The translations under genes and the position numbers were made by a program. The notes under the pieces were generated by a model that did not search any database, had not been told where the DNA came from, and saw nothing but the letters and a program-made list of their open reading frames with translations. Positions 14,554-15,426 of a stretch of 15,426 nucleotides of DNA are shown here, one piece after another (position 1 is the first letter of the stretch; each line of letters opens with the position of its first letter). Source of the stretch: Deltaproteobacteria bacterium (GTDB lineage: Bacteria; Desulfobacterota; Anaeroferrophillalia; Anaeroferrophillales; Tharpellaceae); assembly GCA_030640695.1 (NCBI GenBank), contig DAOWIX010000156.1:1-15426 (forward strand). The letters are read 5' to 3'.

Positions 14554-15426
14554 ATGCAGCTTAACGCCAGTTTGTCCCCCACCCAACTAACCTTTTCTGG
14601 AAAAACTTTCAGCTGGCCAGATCGATCTTTTCTGATGCCAACAATCGGTGTCCGTAGGGTCGGCTTTATTAGTGCCTTACAGAACATTTTCTTGCTTGAA
14701 AAACAAGAAAATGTTCTGATAAGAGCACTTATTTGCGGGCCGAAAAGGTCGCATTTTGGTTGCGGGGCTCGCTCCCGCATTGGACTGTTGATCTTTATTT
14801 TACTATCGACCTTTTTTCAAGTTGCGGCCGTTGCTTCTCAAGATTCTAAGAGCGGCCCACCACCGTTGGTGACGGTCACATCCATCATTGAACAAGAGAT
14901 CAACCCGCCGGTTGAATATGTGGGCCATGTTGAGGCTATCCAGAGCGTCGAGATCCAGGCCCGAGTTAAAGGTTTTCTGGAGCAGGTTAATTTCAAGGAA
15001 GGTAGCGATGTTCAGGCTGGCGATCTGCTTTATGTTATTGAACAAGCCCCCTACCAGGCCAAGGTCGCGGCTGATAAAGCCTGTGTTGCCCATGCCCGGG
15101 CGACATTGACTAAAGCCAGCCAATATCTAAAGCAGGTCCGCAGTGTACGTTCCGGAGGAATGTCAGCTTCAGCTCTGGATACAGCGGTGGCCGAAGAGCT
15201 CCAGGCCCAGGCTCGGCTACAAGAGACCCAGGCCGCGCTTAAACTATCCGAACTCGATTTGGGATACACTAAGATGCAGGCACCCATCAGCGGCCGGATC
15301 GGGCGTACGGCGCTCACCAGAGGCAATCTTTGTGAACCGGATTCCAGCCCTCTGGCCCGGATTGTCCAGCTCAATCCCATCCGGGTACTTTACTCGATAA
15401 GTGAAAACGATCTCGTTGCCATCCAG
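14554..15426 (+). CDS. RND efflux membrane fusion protein (periplasmic adaptor), partial
   Basis: Open from ATG 14554 to the window end (291 residues, 3' end outside). Codons after about residue 76 encode a hydrophobic stretch IGLLIFILLSTFFQVAAVA (signal or anchor), then the AcrA/MexA-type adaptor: VTVTSIIEQEINPPVEYVGHVEA, the first lipoyl half SVEIQARVKGFLEQV, then FKEGSDVQAGDLLYVIEQAPYQA, a helical hairpin, and the second lipoyl half LGYTKMQAPISGRIGRTALTRGNL. Such adaptors link an inner-membrane RND pump to an outer-membrane channel. The ATG at 14554 has GGGAG eight bases upstream; ATG 14635 is in frame without a ribosome site. The ~75 residues before the hydrophobic stretch are unusually long, and about 37 of them (codons 14668-14779) are read through a palindromic repeat. 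TTG 14788 would skip the repeat. Confidence 0.85.
   Translation, partial: MQLNASLSPTQLTFSGKTFSWPDRSFLMPTIGVRRVGFISALQNIFLLEKQENVLIRALICGPKRSHFGCGARSRIGLLIFILLSTFFQVAAVASQDSKSGPPPLVTVTSIIEQEINPPVEYVGHVEAIQSVEIQARVKGFLEQVNFKEGSDVQAGDLLYVIEQAPYQAKVAADKACVAHARATLTKASQYLKQVRSVRSGGMSASALDTAVAEELQAQARLQETQAALKLSELDLGYTKMQAPISGRIGRTALTRGNLCEPDSSPLARIVQLNPIRVLYSISENDLVAIQ
14668..14779 (+). repeat. Bipartite palindromic repeat, right copy, inside a coding frame
   Basis: AGTGC-CTTA-CAGAACATTTTCTTG (14671-14694), loop CTTGAAAAA, then CAAGAAAATGTTCTG (14704-14718), A, TAAG, A, GCACT (to 14729): a 24-bp stem with two single-base bulges, of which 15 bp are perfect. A GC-rich spacer leads to TGCGGG-GCTCGCT-CCCGCA (14761-14779), a 6-bp hairpin. 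It is inverted relative to the left copy and stop-free in the frame of the adaptor gene. It lacks a U-tract, so it is not an intrinsic terminator. Confidence 0.9.

Noticed and set aside
14490..14780. Minus-strand 96-codon frame over the repeat
   Set aside because: It is antisense to the adaptor's N-terminal frame and the palindromic repeat, with no protein-like features.

Overview
The window looks like chromosomal DNA of an anaerobic or microaerophilic Gram-negative bacterium, most likely Desulfobacterota (former Deltaproteobacteria). This is inferred from gene content, not from a search: a short N-acetylglutamate-synthase-type GNAT, a futalosine-pathway menaquinone gene (mqnA), rubrerythrin plus flavodoxin, an LPS heptose gene (gmhA) and an RND-type efflux adaptor. 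Most of the window is ordinary housekeeping DNA with compact gene spacing.

Layout: (1) 1-1658: about 140 bases resembling a P22 gp10-like phage tail/DNA-stabilisation gene run directly into a 5'-truncated recN that lacks its Walker A end; a short-type argA-like acetyltransferase overlaps the recN stop. (2) 2128-5707, minus strand: a three-gene signalling cluster, transcribed as diguanylate cyclase, membrane PAS histidine kinase, diguanylate cyclase. Both GGDEF domains have intact GGEEF active sites and RxxD inhibitory sites. (3) 5829-11521, plus strand: pcnB, then after a predicted promoter mqnA, gmhA, a deoxyhypusine-synthase-like gene, proC and nadA, closed by a strong bidirectional terminator. 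(4) 11610-12772, minus strand: flavodoxin and rubrerythrin, an oxidative-stress/redox pair. (5) 13074-13466: a PaaI-like thioesterase. (6) 13611-15426: a TetR regulator divergent from an RND membrane-fusion protein gene that runs off the window end; this pair is probably a self-regulated efflux locus.

The most unusual structure is a bipartite palindromic repeat. Each unit is an AT-rich long hairpin next to a GC-rich GCGGG/CCCGC hairpin. Two units lie head to head at 14293-14403 and 14668-14779, and a short degenerate copy fills the convergent gap at 2100-2130. The right-hand unit is read in frame through the N-terminal part of the efflux adaptor. No CRISPR array, tRNA, rRNA or intact mobile element was seen.
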